From positions 1 through 7,505 of the forward strand of contig USDI01000102.1 of NCBI GenBank assembly GCA_900553305.1: 7,505 nucleotides of DNA, read 5' to 3'. Positions 5,481 through 7,505 of this stretch are shown piece by piece; within the stretch, counting starts at the first letter, position 1, and each line of letters starts with the position of its first letter. Under the pieces are notes generated by a model. The model was given only the letters and a program-made list of their open reading frames with translations, was not told the DNA's origin and ran no database searches. A program made the translations under genes and the position numbers. Origin of the DNA: an uncultured Lachnospiraceae bacterium (GTDB lineage Bacteria > Bacillota > Clostridia > Lachnospirales > Lachnospiraceae).

Positions 5481-7187
5481 TTAACCGGCACTGATCTCCA
5501 GCTCTCTCAGATCTCCTTCGGTGCCAAACAGATCATAACCGTTAAGTAACCTGTAATCTGCCCACTCTCTCCACTCCATGGTCTTCTCATTCCAGTCATT
5601 CCTACGGCGTTCAAGGAACGCTCCGCTGATCGCTTCCCCGGATGCCCCGTCCGTCTGCTCATATAACAGACAGGCAAAAATCATGCCGCTTTCATTCATC
5701 CCAAGATAGGTGCATTTTCCCTCATACCCGAAATAAATTCCCACATCATCAACCGAAATCTGATACAAGAACCTGCTCTCACGCTCCGAATCAAAGCCCA
5801 GATAATAAGAATCCGTATACTGTGTTCCCCCATCCGTATGAAACGTTGTCTCGGTACTAAAGCCCTCTCCCTCATAAAGTCCCATAGCCACTCTGGAAAA
5901 ATCCGGACTCTGCTCAAAGATTAACTGCTCAAGTGCAGCTGCTATCTCATTTGCACTGCTTTCTGTAACAGCCTCCACGTTCGTCAGTCCGCAGACCGGC
6001 TCCGTTATACAGAAATACCCGGCCTCCGCACAGGAATAAAGATCAAGATACGATACCATTCCATCCTCTGAGACAAAAACCGGTACCACATATTCTCCAT
6101 TCATGATGGGCAGCATGGCGGCATCCGTATAATCCTTGTAAATTCCATGCACCTCATATTCCTTTCCAAATTCCAGATTTCCCAATCCAAAGGCTGCATT
6201 GGTCCAGTCGCTCTGGTCAATCCGTACCGTCATTCTTCCGTCCCTGTAGGTTACCGATACTGCCTGATCAAAGCTTAATTCCCGGTCTGCCCGGTCATGT
6301 TCCGTCATCGGGGAAAGAATATGATCATACAATCCGCCGCCTGCCATCACATAAACCGGCACGGCAACCTGAAGAATTCCCTGTCCATCCAGATACATTG
6401 GCAGTCCCAGATGGATGTTATCCTCCTGAAGGGTTTCCATTCTCATCAGCAGATACTGTGCATACATCTCCTGCTTATCCTGTGTCTCTGACTGATTAAA
6501 AAAAACAGATTCAAAGAAATATTTCATATCCAGATCCGACGCATACGCAGCCTCTCTCCGTATGTGCCGAAGCACCGCAGCCTCTACACTCTCTCCCTTC
6601 CGGGTTTCAAAATCAAGAGTTTCAATCAGCTCCTTCTGATCCATCCTCTTTCCGCTTTCCAGATTCAGGTTATATGTATAATGCAGGGTGTAATCGTCCA
6701 TAATGCTGTATTTTGTCACCAGCAGGCTCAAAATATCACCGTTGCGGTAAGCCTCATAGCCCACCTTATTCCAGGCAAGGCTCTCTTCATCCAACTGCTG
6801 CATGACATCCTGACAGACATTCAGGATATCCCTGTTAATCTCCTTTGCCCCCTCACTGTCTGAAAGAATTTCCGGCACATGGTAATCCACATCCACCGGA
6901 TAGTCCATCAGCTCCACGGTCTCTGCCCTGGTAAATGCATCCTTTACCAGCTCCTGTGCAGAACGTCCTGCTGAATCACTGCCCTCAGCCTCGGGCTCTG
7001 TATTGCTGTCCGATCCGGTCTCTGTGCCCGGTTCAGCAGCTTCTTCATCTGCTGTATCCTCCTCATTCTCCGCTTCCGTCCGGTTCTGCCTGATATGGGC
7101 AATACTTCTTACCATTCCGCATCCGGTAAGCAGATACACCACACACAGCATACTCAATATCATTATCAGATTTCGTTTTTTATGCAT
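5481..7187 (-). CDS. Predicted lipoprotein, 568 aa, with RsiV/PdaC-like (DUF4163/DUF3298-like) N-terminal half
   Basis: First gene of the four-lipoprotein cluster. MHKKRN and a hydrophobic core lead to lipobox L-T-G-C with lipid-modified Cys23. Residues 36-75 are an acidic Glu/Asp/Thr/Ser linker. Residues 96-125 (VDYHVPEI, then GAKEINRDI) resemble the start of DUF4163/PdaC-type domains. YNLNLESGKRMDQKELI (172-188) and MYLDGQGILQVAVPVYVMAGGG (264-285) match the order of DUF3298 elements, though diverged: the usual AHG is absent. Residues about 300-568 are a further beta-rich region I cannot name; several strands end in GLYEGEGF-like turns. The frame is open upstream to a TTG at 7334, but the ATG at 7185-7187 directly precedes the signal peptide and has GAGGGAT just upstream. 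An ATG four codons earlier is possible. The cluster promoter is expected in the 7188-7505 region. Surface localisation is confident; function is not known. Confidence 0.85.
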   Translation of the reverse strand: MHKKRNLIMILSMLCVVYLLTGCGMVRSIAHIRQNRTEAENEEDTADEEAAEPGTETGSDSNTEPEAEGSDSAGRSAQELVKDAFTRAETVELMDYPVDVDYHVPEILSDSEGAKEINRDILNVCQDVMQQLDEESLAWNKVGYEAYRNGDILSLLVTKYSIMDDYTLHYTYNLNLESGKRMDQKELIETLDFETRKGESVEAAVLRHIRREAAYASDLDMKYFFESVFFNQSETQDKQEMYAQYLLMRMETLQEDNIHLGLPMYLDGQGILQVAVPVYVMAGGGLYDHILSPMTEHDRADRELSFDQAVSVTYRDGRMTVRIDQSDWTNAAFGLGNLEFGKEYEVHGIYKDYTDAAMLPIMNGEYVVPVFVSEDGMVSYLDLYSCAEAGYFCITEPVCGLTNVEAVTESSANEIAAALEQLIFEQSPDFSRVAMGLYEGEGFSTETTFHTDGGTQYTDSYYLGFDSERESRFLYQISVDDVGIYFGYEGKCTYLGMNESGMIFACLLYEQTDGASGEAISGAFLERRRNDWNEKTMEWREWADYRLLNGYDLFGTEGDLRELEISAG

Positions 7188-7190
7188 CCT

Positions 7191-7197
7191 ATCCCTC
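7191..7197 (-). promoter_or_regulatory. Ribosome binding site deciding the start of the 568-aa lipoprotein
   Basis: GAGGGAT on the minus strand, with its GAGGG core five bases before the ATG at 7187. Part of this site overlaps the in-frame ATG four codons upstream, which itself has only a weak GGAAAG at about ten bases. This favours 7187, though the earlier ATG cannot be excluded. Confidence 0.55.
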
Positions 7198-7394
7198 ATT
7201 TCCGGCATGCTTTCCAATGAAACACGCCCCTGTTCCGGTCTGACGACTGTTTTAATTGGCCTCCAGACTGTCGGTATTCCGTCTGTAATCTTCACCGGTA
7301 GATACATCTTACGTGAAAATATAAAAAAACACAATCAAAATTTCGAAAATTGTTTTCAGCCAAAAAATAATTTTATTGAATTGCCTATATTACT

Positions 7395-7424
7395 ATTATT
7401 TATATATATAATACATAATCTCAA
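7395..7424 (-). promoter_or_regulatory. Candidate promoter of the lipoprotein operon
   Basis: On the minus strand TTGAGA (7419-7424, 5 of 6 to -35), an 18-bp AT-rich spacer and AATAAT (7395-7400, 5 of 6 to -10) would start transcription near 7388 and give a leader of about 200 nt. In DNA this AT-rich such matches arise by chance. A weaker alternative is TTGTGT (7329-7334) and TAAGAT (7306-7311) with a 17-bp spacer. Confidence 0.35.
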
Positions 7425-7505
7425 TAGTACTTTGTGATTAATTTTCTGTAAGTTTCGTTTTTTTTCGTAAATAGTGTTTGCAATTATGCATTTTGTATGA
7501 TAAGG

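Larger units (their letters stand above)
7188..7505. other. Gene-free, AT-rich region upstream of the lipoprotein cluster
   Basis: About 320 bp with no supported gene. Positions 7188-7316 have composition like the genes and would be untranslated leader. Positions 7317-7505 are strongly AT-rich, with a TA-repeat at 7400-7410 and homopolymer T and A tracts. Frames stay open on both strands (for example to 7437 on plus) only because of low complexity or as shadows of the 568-aa gene. The region holds the promoter candidate listed separately and several weak hairpins. No RNA gene or riboswitch class is recognised. Confidence 0.6.

Noticed and set aside
4868..5494. Long plus-strand frame of 208 codons opposite the 689-aa gene
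   Set aside because: It lies antisense to a gene with a clear signal peptide, ribosome binding site and domain pattern. Its own translation is rich in Arg, Ser, Pro and Cys without domain motifs, which is typical of a shadow frame.
7188..7334. N-terminal extension of the 568-aa lipoprotein to a TTG codon at 7334
   Set aside because: It would place 49 residues before a standard lipoprotein signal peptide, starts with TTG in an AT-rich tract, and lacks a good ribosome binding site.
7400..7410. TA-dinucleotide run considered as a replication or attachment element
   Set aside because: It is a short, simple repeat within generally AT-rich intergenic DNA, with no flanking iterons, DnaA-box cluster or direct repeats.
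7003..7437. Plus-strand frame of 144 codons at the right edge
   Set aside because: The first half is antisense to the signal peptide and linker of the 568-aa gene, and the second half runs through AT-rich non-coding DNA. No supporting motif is seen.
7478..7501. Possible plus-strand promoter at the right edge (TTGCAA and TATGAT)
   Set aside because: The -10-like TATGAT is good, but the -35-like TTGCAA is only 12 bp away and nothing suitable lies at 16-18 bp. No downstream gene is visible to support it.
1..7505. CRISPR array, insertion sequence, tRNA or rRNA
   Set aside because: No regularly spaced repeats, no transposase-like frame with terminal inverted repeats, and no tRNA- or rRNA-like sequence was seen on either strand.

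Overview
The window looks like a chromosomal segment from a Gram-positive member of the Firmicutes, most likely a gut Clostridia/Lachnospiraceae-type bacterium. The reasons are purine-rich Shine-Dalgarno sites before every gene (AAGGAGG, AAGGGAGG, GAGGGAT), lipoprotein signal peptides with short lipoboxes, acidic Glu/Asp/Thr-rich linkers behind the lipid-anchored cysteine, moderate GC in genes against AT-rich intergenic DNA, and a LacX-type mutarotase. This placement is inference; no rRNA or marker gene is present. All five genes are on the minus strand, so transcription runs from the right edge to the left.

Right edge (7188-7505): about 320 bp without a gene, very AT-rich in the outer 190 bp. 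It holds a plausible sigma-A promoter and a leader of roughly 200 nt with weak, partly competing hairpins.

Middle (1070-7187): four predicted lipoprotein genes in a row, separated by only 43, 47 and 61 bp, each with its own ribosome binding site and probably one operon. In transcription order they are: a 568-residue lipoprotein with an RsiV/PdaC-like (DUF4163/DUF3298-like) N-terminal half; a 689-residue lipoprotein combining about seven beta-propeller-like repeats with a C-terminal DUF3298 (RsiV-like) domain; a 341-residue lipoprotein that appears to contain the same unnamed domain twice; and a 387-residue lipoprotein with a long acidic linker and two globular parts. None shows an enzyme active site I can name. 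All four should sit on the outer face of the cytoplasmic membrane.

Left (1-1069): a short intergenic region holds an intrinsic terminator hairpin, and a good promoter-like sequence lies immediately upstream of that hairpin. It is followed by a complete aldose 1-epimerase-family gene, and then by a strong hairpin cut by the left edge of the window.

The epimerase is ordinary metabolism and is probably separately transcribed. The least described part is the four-lipoprotein cluster. Its members share a design (lipid anchor, acidic stalk, beta-rich ectodomain), and two carry domains related to the extracellular part of the anti-sigma factor RsiV, so a surface binding or sensing role is a reasonable but unproven inference.
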